Below, piece after piece: positions 52,889 to 62,699 of a stretch of 64,000 nt of DNA (positions within the stretch are counted from its first letter, which is position 1; each line of letters begins with the position of its first letter). The DNA comes from Bacteroidota bacterium (GTDB taxonomy: Bacteria > Bacteroidota > Bacteroidia > Bacteroidales > FEN-979), in contig JAPLDH010000012.1 of NCBI GenBank assembly GCA_026391355.1, forward strand, positions 79,950 through 143,949. Direction: 5' to 3'. The notes below the pieces were generated by a model. The model had not been told where the DNA came from, searched no databases, and saw only the letters and a list, made by a program, of their open reading frames with translations. The translations under genes and the position numbers were made by a program.

Positions 52889-55153
52889 ATGCGCTACCTG
52901 TACCTTATCATCCTTTTGTTTTCCTTTTCGGTTGCAAAGGCTGACAGCTCAACCCTGGTGATCGGGCAGAAACAAATTCCTCTGGCCGAATGTCAGATCA
53001 CCATCCTGCAAGGATCTTCAACTGATATCCTCAGGGTTGTATCCGAATTACAGAAATATATCTTTGAGATCACCGGCACGAAACTCAGGATCGTGGTTGG
53101 TCAGGCTGCATCTGATCTTAAAGGTTTTGTTATTATTTCAGATGAAGGTCAACCCGGTCATCCTGGTTCAGCCAGACCTGATCCCGACGGATTCAACATC
53201 CGTTCCGACGGCGAAAACGTCATTATTACCGGGGGTTCCCATAAAGGAACATTATATGGCGTATATGAACTTTTGGAAAGATATATGGGTTGCCGGTTCT
53301 GGGCTCCGGGTGAGGAGACGGTGCCAAAGAGCAATAAAATCATCATCCCGGAAGGGAACATCAGCGAAAACCCTGCTTTTGGTTCCCGTGAAGTCTATTA
53401 TGCCGGAATGGAAGATCCCGGTTTTACCAATAAGATGAGGTGCGATAATCATGCCTGGAAAGGCAATGGTGACTGGGGCCTGTGGGTTCATACGATGTTT
53501 AAGCTGGTGCCTCCTGAAAAATATTTCGCCTCTCATCCCGAATACTATTCGCTGATGGCCGGGAAACGGTCCGCCACGCAGTTTTGCCTCACCAATCCCG
53601 AAGTACTCAGGATCACCATTCATTCACTCGACAGCCTGATGAAGCTGAAGCCGGAGGCAAAGTACTGGTCCGTTTCACAGATGGATACCTATGGGAATTG
53701 CGAATGCCCGCAGTGTAAGGCAATTAATGACCACGAGGGATCACCCTCCGGTTCGCTTATCGAATTTGTAAACAAGGTGGCTGTTGCCTTCCCCGATAAG
53801 GTCATCTCCACACTTGCATACCAGTACACCCGCAAAGCACCGGCATATGTGAAACCGGCATCGAATGTCAACATCATGCTCTGCACGATCGAATGTGACC
53901 GCAACAAGCCGCTGGAGAGCGACACTTCAACCGGCTCCTTTGCCTCCGACATGCGAAACTGGTCACAGATCACCAACAACATTCTGGTGTGGGATTATGT
54001 GATCCAGTTCAGCAGCATGATCTCACCTTTTCCCAATCTTCATGTGCTTCAGCCGAATGTCAAAATGTTTAAGAAGTTTCATGCAACCTCGGTTTTTGAG
54101 CAGGGTTGTCATGGCACATATTCGGAAAACCAGGAGTTGCGGCAGTACATTCTTGCAAAACTTCTCTGGAACCCTGAGATCAATTATGATTCGCTGGTGA
54201 ACGGATTCCTTTCAGGGTATTACGGAGCAGCAGGTACCTGGTTAGGAAAATACATTGATGCGATGACCCGTTCGCTTGTCGCATCCGGGAAACCTTTATG
54301 GATCTATGGAACGCCAGTCGAGGAAACGGGTTCCTTCCTGACACCTGCATTAATGAAACAATATGGAAATTATTTTACCGAAGCTGAAAAAGCAGTAGAA
54401 AAGGATTCGTTGTTGCTTAGGAGGGTGAAAAGGGCGAAACTGCCATTTCTTTATGCAAGCGTGGAGATTGCCCGGAAGAATATCACAGGGACCGATGGGT
54501 TCCTGGAGAAAATAGATGGAAAATGGATCACGAAGTCATCCTTTATGCAGTTGCTTATGGATTTTGTTAACAGCGCTAACCATTCCGGGGTAACGTCGAT
54601 CCATGAGAGAGGCCTTTTACCCGACAAATACAAGGAGGATGTTGAACGGTCAATCCTCACTGCCTGGTCAGAACATCTTGCACTGAATAAACCTTATACC
54701 TTAAAGAATCCCCCGGCTGCGAAATACCTTGCTGACGGACCGGGCTCACTGACCGATGGCAAGAAGGGATTTGAGAATTTCCATATCTTATGGCAAGGCT
54801 TTGAGGGAGATAATTTTGAGATCGTAATTGACCTTGGCGCTCCGGTTCAATTCCATTACATCAATGCCCGTTTCCTGCAGGACATCACATCCTGGATCTT
54901 CCTTCCTGAATACGTTGAGTTTTTTGTGTCAGCAGATCAGAAAAAGTTTACCAGGATTGCCCGGATCGACAATAAATCCATTGACAGGACGACACTCCCG
55001 CTGATCCATGAATTTGTTCCGGCTATTTCAATGCAAAAAGCAAGATACATCAGGGTTTTTGCTAAAAACAGGGGTATCTGTCCTGAGTGGCATATCGGGC
55101 ACGGGGGAAAAGCGTGGTTGTTTGCGGATGAAATTGAGGTAAACAGAAAATGA
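52889..55153 (+). CDS. DUF4838 glycan-degradation protein with F5/8 C-type domain
   Basis: This 754-residue secreted protein has a signal peptide (MRYLYLIILLFSFSVAKA). An N-terminal GH67/GH20b-like domain (~25-150: EITGTKLRIVVGQ, ITGGSHKGTLYGVYELLERY, CRFWAPGEETVP) leads to a TIM-barrel-like DUF4838 core (~165-500) with WSVSQMDTYGNCECPQC and NILVWDYVIQFSS. A C-terminal discoidin/F5/8-type C domain (~610-752) may bind sugars. DUF4838 proteins are suspected glycoside hydrolases, many in mucin or uronate degradation, but the chemistry is unproven. It stands near a GH38 mannosidase, so host- or plant-glycan breakdown is plausible. Confidence 0.88.
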   Translation: MRYLYLIILLFSFSVAKADSSTLVIGQKQIPLAECQITILQGSSTDILRVVSELQKYIFEITGTKLRIVVGQAASDLKGFVIISDEGQPGHPGSARPDPDGFNIRSDGENVIITGGSHKGTLYGVYELLERYMGCRFWAPGEETVPKSNKIIIPEGNISENPAFGSREVYYAGMEDPGFTNKMRCDNHAWKGNGDWGLWVHTMFKLVPPEKYFASHPEYYSLMAGKRSATQFCLTNPEVLRITIHSLDSLMKLKPEAKYWSVSQMDTYGNCECPQCKAINDHEGSPSGSLIEFVNKVAVAFPDKVISTLAYQYTRKAPAYVKPASNVNIMLCTIECDRNKPLESDTSTGSFASDMRNWSQITNNILVWDYVIQFSSMISPFPNLHVLQPNVKMFKKFHATSVFEQGCHGTYSENQELRQYILAKLLWNPEINYDSLVNGFLSGYYGAAGTWLGKYIDAMTRSLVASGKPLWIYGTPVEETGSFLTPALMKQYGNYFTEAEKAVEKDSLLLRRVKRAKLPFLYASVEIARKNITGTDGFLEKIDGKWITKSSFMQLLMDFVNSANHSGVTSIHERGLLPDKYKEDVERSILTAWSEHLALNKPYTLKNPPAAKYLADGPGSLTDGKKGFENFHILWQGFEGDNFEIVIDLGAPVQFHYINARFLQDITSWIFLPEYVEFFVSADQKKFTRIARIDNKSIDRTTLPLIHEFVPAISMQKARYIRVFAKNRGICPEWHIGHGGKAWLFADEIEVNRK

Positions 55154-55201
55154 TTAGCGAACTGGTTTAGTTACCGATAAAAAGTTTTTCTTTGTACCAC
55201 C

Positions 55202-56083
55202 ATGTCCCTCTACATCACCTCGCTCAATTCAGGAAGCAACGGCAATTGCTATTATATTGGCAATGAGCATGAGGCAGTGCTGATCGATGCCGGTATTTCC
55301 TGCAGGGAAACGGAACGGCGGATGAGAAGACTTGGATTGCCGATGCAAAAGATAAGGGCCATTTTCATCACCCACGAACATACTGATCATACCCGGGGTA
55401 CAGAGTATATTTCCAGGAAATACCATTTACCGGTATTCATCACGGCTAAAACCCATCGCCATAGCAGAATGAAGCTCGACCCGGCGCTTGTGAACTCATT
55501 TTCTTCTGATACGCCCGTGCATTTCGGTGGCCTGAGTGTGAATGCTTTCCCGAAACGGCATGATGCTACGGAGCCCCATAGTTTTACGGTAAGCGGGGAC
55601 GGGATCACCGTAGGTATTTTCACAGACATCGGCACAGCCTGTGAGCATGTCATTCATAACCTGAGCCGGTGCCATGCTGCTTTTCTTGAGTCCAATTATG
55701 ATGAAATGATGCTGGAGACAGGCAGTTACCCCGTATATCTTAAAAGGCGGATCCGGGGCGATGATGGCCACCTGTCGAACATGCAGGCGCTGGAACTATT
55801 CACCACTTACCGGCCTCCATTCATGAGTCTCCTGGTACTTTCGCACCTCTCGGCACAGAATAACCACCCTGAGATTGTGTACGACCTCTTCAGCAAAAAT
55901 GCCAACGGCACCCGGATCGTTGTGGCTTCGCGATATGAGGAAACAGAGGTGTTTTGCATTGAGGAGAATAACGTTATTTCTCAAAAACATCAACCTCGCG
56001 GAAATAATAAGGGCCGTGCCACGAATCTTCCGTCACCCACATCAGGTAACGGTAGCGGGCAGGTTTCCCTTTTTTTGGAATAA
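55202..56083 (+). CDS. MBL-fold hydrolase (YycJ/WalJ-like)
   Basis: This 293-residue metallo-beta-lactamase-fold protein has the zinc motif H58-E-H60-T-D62-H63, an N-terminal SLNSGSNGNCYYIG typical of YycJ/WalJ-like proteins, and downstream ligands (FTDIGTACEHV, LSHLSAQNNHPE). YycJ homologues are linked to DNA repair and cell-wall signalling as putative 5'-exonucleases. Homologues usually end near the VASRYEETEVFCI strand (~residue 252). Here ~37 further residues (ENNVISQKHQPRGNNKGRAT...) are read from DNA complementary to the end of the GH38 gene, giving a 110-bp tail-to-tail overlap. Confidence 0.9.
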   Translation: MSLYITSLNSGSNGNCYYIGNEHEAVLIDAGISCRETERRMRRLGLPMQKIRAIFITHEHTDHTRGTEYISRKYHLPVFITAKTHRHSRMKLDPALVNSFSSDTPVHFGGLSVNAFPKRHDATEPHSFTVSGDGITVGIFTDIGTACEHVIHNLSRCHAAFLESNYDEMMLETGSYPVYLKRRIRGDDGHLSNMQALELFTTYRPPFMSLLVLSHLSAQNNHPEIVYDLFSKNANGTRIVVASRYEETEVFCIEENNVISQKHQPRGNNKGRATNLPSPTSGNGSGQVSLFLE

Positions 56084-59000
56084 GAGTGTAAAGTGTTTTT
56101 CCTCCTCCCGTTACATCATTCGGTGTTATACTGGCCAAGTATGTCCAACCGGTAGTTTTGGGATCGCCTGTTACGACCGGGTTTTTATCCGGCAGAGCCC
56201 ATGCAGAGAAAAACTGGGGTCCGCGCTTCAGATCAAGCGATGAGAAGATGTTCACACTGTCAATATCCATATCTTTCTGCAGATCCATCAGGATCCGTCC
56301 TTCCCCCTGCTCGAAGCTGACGTCTTTGGCAGAATCTGAAGGAAGCAGCTCATACATACCATCATTTGCAGCAGAGATAACTGCCCCGTTTTCGGGCTTA
56401 GCTCCCTGTGTCTTTTCCGCACCGGAGTAATAATAGCGAACCGTAACACCATTGGGCATGTGCATGTCGGCGTAATCTTTGGAAGTGATCCTGGCCGGGA
56501 GTTCCGGAAGGTTTTGTTTCTTGACCACACTGATCTTTGCTGCGGGTACCATATCATCTTTTACATAACGGGGTTCCGGTACAAGCGAAAAGCCTTTCCT
56601 TCCTGAAAAATCATCGTATAACGGGATCAATGGCCGGATGCCATCGAAAGGATCATCTGCCACGGAGATCGCAAAGATCTTGATGGATTCATTTTCCGGT
56701 AGCTGCAGAAAACCGGTTACAGGGCTCACATCCATTGCATATTTATAGATATAGGCATACTGGTAAGGGATATTTATCGAATCTTTTCTTACATGTGTTG
56801 AAAACCAGGCTACTTCATCGCGTTTGATATACCCTTTCTCAAGACCCTTGATCCGTCCCATCTTGTCCCACGAACGCTTGTCAAACTGTCCGATTTTACC
56901 CGTATAGTTCTGAATCCGGAACATCTGCTTGTTTTCACCTGCTTTGAAAACACCTGAAGTGTCATGAATTGCCGCAGCAAGAATATACAACCGGTTGTAA
57001 TGCCCGGTTTTAGGCAGGATGATTTTCTGCCCCTTGCAGGACATCACATTGTTCTGACCATCGGCTTTACTGCCGAGGTTGAAATTCACCCCGCCGGTCA
57101 GGATCTTGTCCGGCAGCATTTCGGCCGGTATGCTTATCCCCTCCTTGTCGAACCTGCCGTTCTTTTTGTACTTCATGGAACTTACTACATTCTGATCCAT
57201 CGGAATTGTGATGGGAATGGAAGTGACTTCGCTCAGCTTTTCCAGCGGAGATTCCAACTGAATGGCAAAACTCCTGATCTCGAACTTTTTCATATCCACC
57301 TGCAATTTGCCATTCTTTAACATTGCATCGCCTATCTTCCGCTCCTGTCCGTCAATTTCAATGGCAACTTTTATCTTTGCAGGAAGAGATATTTCTACTC
57401 CCTGTGCATCTTTTCCGAAGAGTTCCTGTAACCGGATCACACAGAGGTCACTGTTTTCGGCCTTCTTAATTGCACGCACATCCACCTGTTGGGTATTGAC
57501 CTGTAAAAATGAGAAAGTTTTACCCAGCGCTCCCTGGTGATTGGTGACCAGGAACGGCCTGAGCGGCTGATTGATGCTTCTGCCCTGCCATTCCGATTTC
57601 CCGGCAGTCCAATCTCCCTTATGGCTGTATAATCCATAGGTGACCTCATGGCTTCCCCAGTCCTGAGTGGCCTGGTCGTGGTAATAGTTGGTTTTGGGGG
57701 TATAGAGAAGGGTAAGACGTAGCGTCTTGTCGTCGGGCTTGTCGGACCCGAATTTACAATCCTCCATCACTGTAACTCCGAATGTACCTGTTTTATCTGT
57801 CAGATCGAACCATTCACGGGAAGGGACCTCATATTTCTTTTCATTGTTGCCGGAACGTTCGATGGTACCCAGCCCGAGATTGTAAGTGGCTGAATTGTTG
57901 GCAGCAGTAAGCGGAAAGGAGGCTTTCAGGCTGACGCCTTTTGATTGCCAGTCAATATCATTGTGAACAACGATCCTTTTTCCGGCTTCCCCTGCAGCGA
58001 GGAAGATGTACTGGTCAAACACGGAATTCCTGGCAGTGCGTTCGATCCGTAAAGCAATTCTGACCGGGCCATTCTCAACCAGGGTGATCCTGGGAGTACC
58101 CTCAACAAAACCCGAAGGGGGGTTCTTCCGGTCATTCCAGTCCATGTTCCAGGCCGGCCAGTGCTCGGGATGCTCCTTCTGGAAAACAAGCCGTGCCGGA
58201 GCCGACAGGATCTCCTTTTTCAGCTTCTTATCCAATATACTTGAAATATCACCATTATTATCGACCAGTATTCTGTAATATTCATTTTCAAGGGAATTCT
58301 GCCCGGGGTTCAGCCCGGTAAAATAGAGACCGGCTTTGACTGCCGGCTGGACATCATAACATGCCAGGCCGAAAGAAGGAACATTCGCGATGAAAAGGAT
58401 TACCATCGATGCTTTTGTCCTGTTCAGGACCTGTGAAGGTACCTCTTTCCCATCCGGACCAATTACGTTGATAAATTCCGGTGTACCATCATTGTAAGGA
58501 ATGACGGCTTCCACAACATCTTCTCTCGGTATTGCAATGGAATTATATACCACGATGGCTTTCCCTTTGGTGCGCGTATCCATTGCGCGGATCACCACCC
58601 CTGCAGAGGCTTCTAATTGGGCTGCAAACTGGTTCAACCCCAGCACTTCATCGTTCCAGGCATATTCATATGCTTTAGGGATGCATGTTCCAGGCAGGAT
58701 ATCGTGCATCTGACTTCCCAAAACCAGCCACCATGCCCGGTTCAGGACTTGCTGTGGGTACGCTTGTCCTCCGAGCCAGTTTGCTGCTACTGCCAGGGGT
58801 TCGGTTGCCTGGGCAAGCAGTTCGTTTTTCCGGTTCCAGCGTTTCATATATGCTTCTGAGGTAAGTGATCCGGCGGAATGCTGAGTGAGCAGGAGATCAC
58901 CGGAATAGACAGGAAGCCGGTTTTTCTGCTCTTCTGTAAGATCCCTGAAGAGTTGATCGGAAGAACAAAGGTAGACATGGATCTTGCTGTCGGGATTGTC

Positions 59001-59822
59001 GATGCTGGCGATGCCATTCTTGATGGCAATCTCTTCAGGCGAACCGCCTATGTCGCCAGTACCATAATACCGGTAATCGGCATAAACTCCGTATTTCCGG
59101 CCATTTTCCATCACACGGTCAACCCATGATTTTACCGTATCCAGCCGTTTCTCAATATTTCCCCCATAATCGGTGGCATTCAATGCGGCTACCAGGCCTT
59201 TGCCGTCGGGTCCGATCCAGTTCCCTATATTGAAAGGAATCCCCACTGCAGAGCCCCATTCCAACTTTTGAGTGGAAAACCCTTTAATGCCGCAATGAGC
59301 CAGCACCGATGGCAGGTGTGCCTGGAACCCGAAACAATCGGGCAACATGAAATCAACACTCTCCCTATTGAATTCTGAACGGAAATAATTATTTCCATAC
59401 AAAACCTGGCGGATCACCGATTCCGGCGACGGAATATTGGCGTCACATTCATCCACTGATGAACCTGACACAAACCAACGATTCTGCTGAATGTACTTTT
59501 TCACCCGTTCATATTTCTCCGGATAGTATTCCTTCATCATTTTATATCTTCGGGCACCGGTGAAATTGAAAACATAACCCTTATATTTCTCGAAAAACCT
59601 GAAGTTCGAATCCAGGGTTGCCTTAAGATAATCGTTCACGGTTTCCTGGTAATCCCATCTCCATTCCGTGTCCAGGTGCGCATAACCAACGGTATATAGT
59701 ACCGGATCCTTTGACAGATCATACTTCGGGGTTTCTGAAAACCGGATATCAGGCTGGCCAATGGCCTTCCCTGAAAAAAGAAGAAGGAAAGAGAATAAAT
59801 ACAAGGGTATTGTAATTTTCAT
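55974..59822 (-). CDS. Glycoside hydrolase family 38 alpha-mannosidase, extended
   Basis: This 1282-residue enzyme is predicted to be secreted (MKITIPLYLFSFLLLFSGKAIG). GH38 zinc ligands H49-x-D51 (GYAHLDTEWRWDY) and nucleophile D162 (FMLPDCFGFQAH) are visible, with a further His in QMHDILPGT (~400). A mid domain and C-terminal beta domains (~430-860) are typical of GH38. About 400 residues beyond (VVSSMKYKKNGRFDKEGISI onward) include a beta-sandwich that may bind sugars, and a final WVTEDSWHGPYYFREVDVFEK end. It removes alpha-mannose from glycans. ATG 59822 is chosen for its signal peptide; the frame extends to 59903. Its last 110 bp overlap the MBL-fold gene. Confidence 0.93.
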   Translation of the reverse strand: MKITIPLYLFSFLLLFSGKAIGQPDIRFSETPKYDLSKDPVLYTVGYAHLDTEWRWDYQETVNDYLKATLDSNFRFFEKYKGYVFNFTGARRYKMMKEYYPEKYERVKKYIQQNRWFVSGSSVDECDANIPSPESVIRQVLYGNNYFRSEFNRESVDFMLPDCFGFQAHLPSVLAHCGIKGFSTQKLEWGSAVGIPFNIGNWIGPDGKGLVAALNATDYGGNIEKRLDTVKSWVDRVMENGRKYGVYADYRYYGTGDIGGSPEEIAIKNGIASIDNPDSKIHVYLCSSDQLFRDLTEEQKNRLPVYSGDLLLTQHSAGSLTSEAYMKRWNRKNELLAQATEPLAVAANWLGGQAYPQQVLNRAWWLVLGSQMHDILPGTCIPKAYEYAWNDEVLGLNQFAAQLEASAGVVIRAMDTRTKGKAIVVYNSIAIPREDVVEAVIPYNDGTPEFINVIGPDGKEVPSQVLNRTKASMVILFIANVPSFGLACYDVQPAVKAGLYFTGLNPGQNSLENEYYRILVDNNGDISSILDKKLKKEILSAPARLVFQKEHPEHWPAWNMDWNDRKNPPSGFVEGTPRITLVENGPVRIALRIERTARNSVFDQYIFLAAGEAGKRIVVHNDIDWQSKGVSLKASFPLTAANNSATYNLGLGTIERSGNNEKKYEVPSREWFDLTDKTGTFGVTVMEDCKFGSDKPDDKTLRLTLLYTPKTNYYHDQATQDWGSHEVTYGLYSHKGDWTAGKSEWQGRSINQPLRPFLVTNHQGALGKTFSFLQVNTQQVDVRAIKKAENSDLCVIRLQELFGKDAQGVEISLPAKIKVAIEIDGQERKIGDAMLKNGKLQVDMKKFEIRSFAIQLESPLEKLSEVTSIPITIPMDQNVVSSMKYKKNGRFDKEGISIPAEMLPDKILTGGVNFNLGSKADGQNNVMSCKGQKIILPKTGHYNRLYILAAAIHDTSGVFKAGENKQMFRIQNYTGKIGQFDKRSWDKMGRIKGLEKGYIKRDEVAWFSTHVRKDSINIPYQYAYIYKYAMDVSPVTGFLQLPENESIKIFAISVADDPFDGIRPLIPLYDDFSGRKGFSLVPEPRYVKDDMVPAAKISVVKKQNLPELPARITSKDYADMHMPNGVTVRYYYSGAEKTQGAKPENGAVISAANDGMYELLPSDSAKDVSFEQGEGRILMDLQKDMDIDSVNIFSSLDLKRGPQFFSAWALPDKNPVVTGDPKTTGWTYLASITPNDVTGGGKTLYTLIPKKGKPARYRYLMWVTEDSWHGPYYFREVDVFEK

Positions 59823-59896
59823 ATGCAATAGTTTGATGATGTAAAAGTAGGGAATTATCAGATCATAAAAATCGTTAATTTTGTACAGTAAAATAT

Positions 59897-59952
59897 TTAC
59901 CATTTACCAATGACTATTTACCATTGCATTGACCATTGACCATTTACCATTT
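59897..59952. repeat. ACCATT-rich simple repeat
   Basis: TTTACCATTTACC, TTTACCATTGCATTGACCATT and GACCATTTACCATTTTA run in tandem between the divergent GH38 and TlpA-like genes. A shorter ACCATTTACCATTT tract occurs at 12001-12020. It looks like slippage-prone sequence and shows no promoter box. Confidence 0.6.
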
Positions 59953-60019
59953 TATTTTGAATTTTTCCCTATTGACAAAAACCCTTAAAATTTAAATCTT
60001 AAACCTTAACCTATTTTCA

Positions 60020-61165
60020 ATGAAAAAACTTTTTTTTCTGCTGATTGCAGTTGCCATGCTCACCTCTTGCGGTGGTGTAAAAAAGGACAGATTCAAAATT
60101 TCCGGTACCATTAAAGGTGTTGATACAGGAATGGTCTCCTTGCTGAAACAGGAGAATGGGGATTTTATTCCTGTTGATTCCGCTAAATTAAAAGATGGAA
60201 AATTCACCATTGAAGGCAAAGTTGGTTTTCCGGAAAGGTATGTTCTGACACTTCGCGGATCGGATCATCGTTTTCCTTTCTTTATTGAGAATGCAGGCAT
60301 TACACTCACCGCTTATGCTGACAGCACTGAAAAACTGGAGATTTCCGGTTCTCCGTCACAGAATATCTACAAACACTTCTCTGACAGGGAAGATAGTCTG
60401 AATTCGGTGGAGGCTGCCATGTCGAAAGATTATGAGAAAGCAAAAAATGCAGGCGATACAATCCGGATGAAGAAGATCGATGCTGATTTTGATGTTCACG
60501 ACGTTAATGTAAAAAATGCCATCGTTAAATTTGCCAAAGCCAATAATAAATCTGTTGTAGCCCCTTACCTGATTGTGCGTAATTCGTATCGTTTTGAATT
60601 GCCCGATCTGGAAGATGTGGTTGCAGCATTTGATACGAGCCTGAAACAATCTGTATATTACCAGACCCTGGCCATCCGGATCACCATCCTGAAAAGGGTT
60701 CAGATCGGCCAGCCGGCAGTTGATTTTACCATGAATGATACGACCGGGAAACCAATGACCCTTTCATCCTTCAAAGGGAAAGTGCTACTGGTCGATTTCT
60801 GGGCTTCCTGGTGCGGCCCCTGCCGCAGAGAAAACCCGAATGTGGTGAAGGCCTACCAGGCCTATAACAAAAAAGATTTTGATGTACTTGCCGTATCCTT
60901 CGATAGTGATCATTACAAGTGGGTAAAAGCCATCAAAGATGATAACCTGACCTGGAACCATGTATCCGATCTGAAACGATGGGGTAATGCCGCCGGAAAA
61001 CTTTATGGGATCAATTCAATACCGGCCAATGTACTGCTTGACAAGGAGCAGAAGATCATCGGAAGGAACCTCAGGGGTGAAGACCTTTGGAAAAAACTGG
61101 ACGAAATCCTTGGCCCGCCTGCGAAACAAACCTTGAAGAAAAAACCGGCAGTAGGAAAGAAGTAA
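60020..61165 (+). CDS. TlpA-like thioredoxin-fold lipoprotein with DUF4369
   Basis: This 381-residue lipoprotein has a lipobox ending in C17 (VAMLTSC). Residues ~25-120 form a DUF4369 beta domain (FKISGTIKGVDTGMVSLLKQ), then a helical linker, then a TlpA-type thioredoxin domain (~240-370) with the W264-CGPC268 redox motif. It should reduce disulfides or mature cytochromes at the periplasmic side, as its relatives in Bacteroidota often do, but the partner is unknown. It is followed 51 bp later by a related gene and is probably co-transcribed with it. Confidence 0.92.
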   Translation: MKKLFFLLIAVAMLTSCGGVKKDRFKISGTIKGVDTGMVSLLKQENGDFIPVDSAKLKDGKFTIEGKVGFPERYVLTLRGSDHRFPFFIENAGITLTAYADSTEKLEISGSPSQNIYKHFSDREDSLNSVEAAMSKDYEKAKNAGDTIRMKKIDADFDVHDVNVKNAIVKFAKANNKSVVAPYLIVRNSYRFELPDLEDVVAAFDTSLKQSVYYQTLAIRITILKRVQIGQPAVDFTMNDTTGKPMTLSSFKGKVLLVDFWASWCGPCRRENPNVVKAYQAYNKKDFDVLAVSFDSDHYKWVKAIKDDNLTWNHVSDLKRWGNAAGKLYGINSIPANVLLDKEQKIIGRNLRGEDLWKKLDEILGPPAKQTLKKKPAVGKK

Positions 61166-61216
61166 ATTATTGCACCTCAACCCCCAGGGTGACTAAAAAG
61201 TATTAAGAAATAATGT

Positions 61217-62593
61217 ATGAAAAGAATACCTTTACTTATTGGATTGATCCTGATTTCCTTCGCGCTTTTTCCCCAGTCCTATTATAAGGTAACCGGATCG
61301 ATACGGGGACTAACCCTGAAGAAGGTCTATATATCAGCGGTTTACGGAGATAAAATCCCCATCCTGGATTCCACGGTAACGGATGAAAAAGGAAATTTCA
61401 TTGTTAAGGTACGGATGGACAAACCTGCCGGCCTTTACCGTTGCTGGTGGGATAAGGAAAAATCGGTTGACCTGATCATAAACAAGGAAGATGTTTCTTT
61501 TCAAACCATCGTTGAGGAACCTGGCGACAGTATGGATATCCTGTCTTCCGTCGAGAACAAGCTTTATTACTGGAGCATGCAGCGTGACCGGACCAATCAG
61601 GCCAGACTCAGCCTGCTGATGCCGGTGGTAGAGTACTATCCTGTTAAGGATGATTTTTACCGGCAAGTCACCACTGAATATGAGGGCATCCAGAAAGCAC
61701 AGGAGAAGATCGTTGATTCGCTGGCAAAGCTTTATCTGGGATCTTTTGCCGTGCATATTTGGAAACTTCAACAAACTCCATTTCTTCCTTCCACCTTATC
61801 GAAAGAAGAAAGTGTTAACTACATGAAAGCCCATTTTTTCGATAACATTGATTTTACTGATACCTTGCTTCTGCATAGCAATGCCTGGTCGAATAAGGCG
61901 ATAAGTTATCTTGGCTTGTGGGGAAATTCACGGTTATCGCAGAAACAACTGGGAGGTGAGTTCATCAAGGCAGTTACGGCCATGCTGAGCGCTGCATCCG
62001 TCAATGCCGAGGTTTATAAGTTCCTGCTCGACTATTTCCTCGGAGGATTTGACAAATATCACTTCGACGATGTGATCACCTATATGGCTGATCATTTCCA
62101 GGATCCTTTCTCCTGCGAAGATGCGGCAAAGAAAACCTCACTGCAGAAAAAGCTGGAAACCTTTAAGAAGATCTCCGTAGGTAAAGTTGCCCCTGATATT
62201 GAGGTTCCCGATATGACCGGGAAGCCGGTAAAGCTATCAGGGATAAAATCGGAATATACGCTTTTGATCTTCTGGTCGAGCGAATGTGGCCATTGCACCC
62301 AGATGATGCCGAAGGTGAAGGATATTTACGATAAACAGAAACCCAAACGGTATGAGATCTTTGCCGTTTCCATCGACACCAGCCGAAGTGAATGGACCAC
62401 ATTCATCAAGGATGAGAAGCTGAAATGGCTGAATGCCTCTGATTTAAAGGGATTCGACAGCAAAGCCGCCGACAGTTACAACATCTATGCAACCCCAACC
62501 ATGTTCCTGCTCGACGCCGACAAGAAGATACTGGCCAAGCCCATTTCCTGGAAGGAGCTGGAGCAGAATCTTAAGGACTTTAAGCTGTTGTAG
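61217..62593 (+). CDS. Thioredoxin-fold protein with DUF4369 and DUF5106-like region
   Basis: This 458-residue protein has a signal peptide (RIPLLIGLILISFALFPQS), an N-terminal DUF4369-type beta domain (YKVTGSIRGLTLKKVYISAV, ~20-115), a central helical DUF5106-like region (~120-300) and a C-terminal thioredoxin domain (~320-455). Its redox motif is C357-GH-C360 (SSECGHCTQMMP), typical of DsbA-like oxidative sites, unlike the CGPC of the neighbour. Both genes may serve envelope redox maintenance. It shares layout but low identity with the upstream gene, suggesting an old duplication. Confidence 0.9.
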   Translation: MKRIPLLIGLILISFALFPQSYYKVTGSIRGLTLKKVYISAVYGDKIPILDSTVTDEKGNFIVKVRMDKPAGLYRCWWDKEKSVDLIINKEDVSFQTIVEEPGDSMDILSSVENKLYYWSMQRDRTNQARLSLLMPVVEYYPVKDDFYRQVTTEYEGIQKAQEKIVDSLAKLYLGSFAVHIWKLQQTPFLPSTLSKEESVNYMKAHFFDNIDFTDTLLLHSNAWSNKAISYLGLWGNSRLSQKQLGGEFIKAVTAMLSAASVNAEVYKFLLDYFLGGFDKYHFDDVITYMADHFQDPFSCEDAAKKTSLQKKLETFKKISVGKVAPDIEVPDMTGKPVKLSGIKSEYTLLIFWSSECGHCTQMMPKVKDIYDKQKPKRYEIFAVSIDTSRSEWTTFIKDEKLKWLNASDLKGFDSKAADSYNIYATPTMFLLDADKKILAKPISWKELEQNLKDFKLL

Positions 62594-62602
62594 TGTAGAA
62601 AT

Positions 62603-62663
62603 TCAAAATGCAAAGTGCAAAATTCAAAACCGGGGTATTTTTCTTTTGATATTTGCATTTTGA
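62603..62663. repeat. Inverted repeat between converging genes
   Basis: TCAAAATGCAAA (62603-62614) and TTTGCATTTTGA (62652-62663) are perfect complements, embedded in A/T-rich copies of AAAATTCAAAA. It lies between the converging gene ends at 62593 and 62700 and could act as a bidirectional terminator or be another hairpin repeat. Confidence 0.6.
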
Positions 62664-62699
62664 CTTTTGATTTATGAATTAATGTCGAATGCCTGCATT

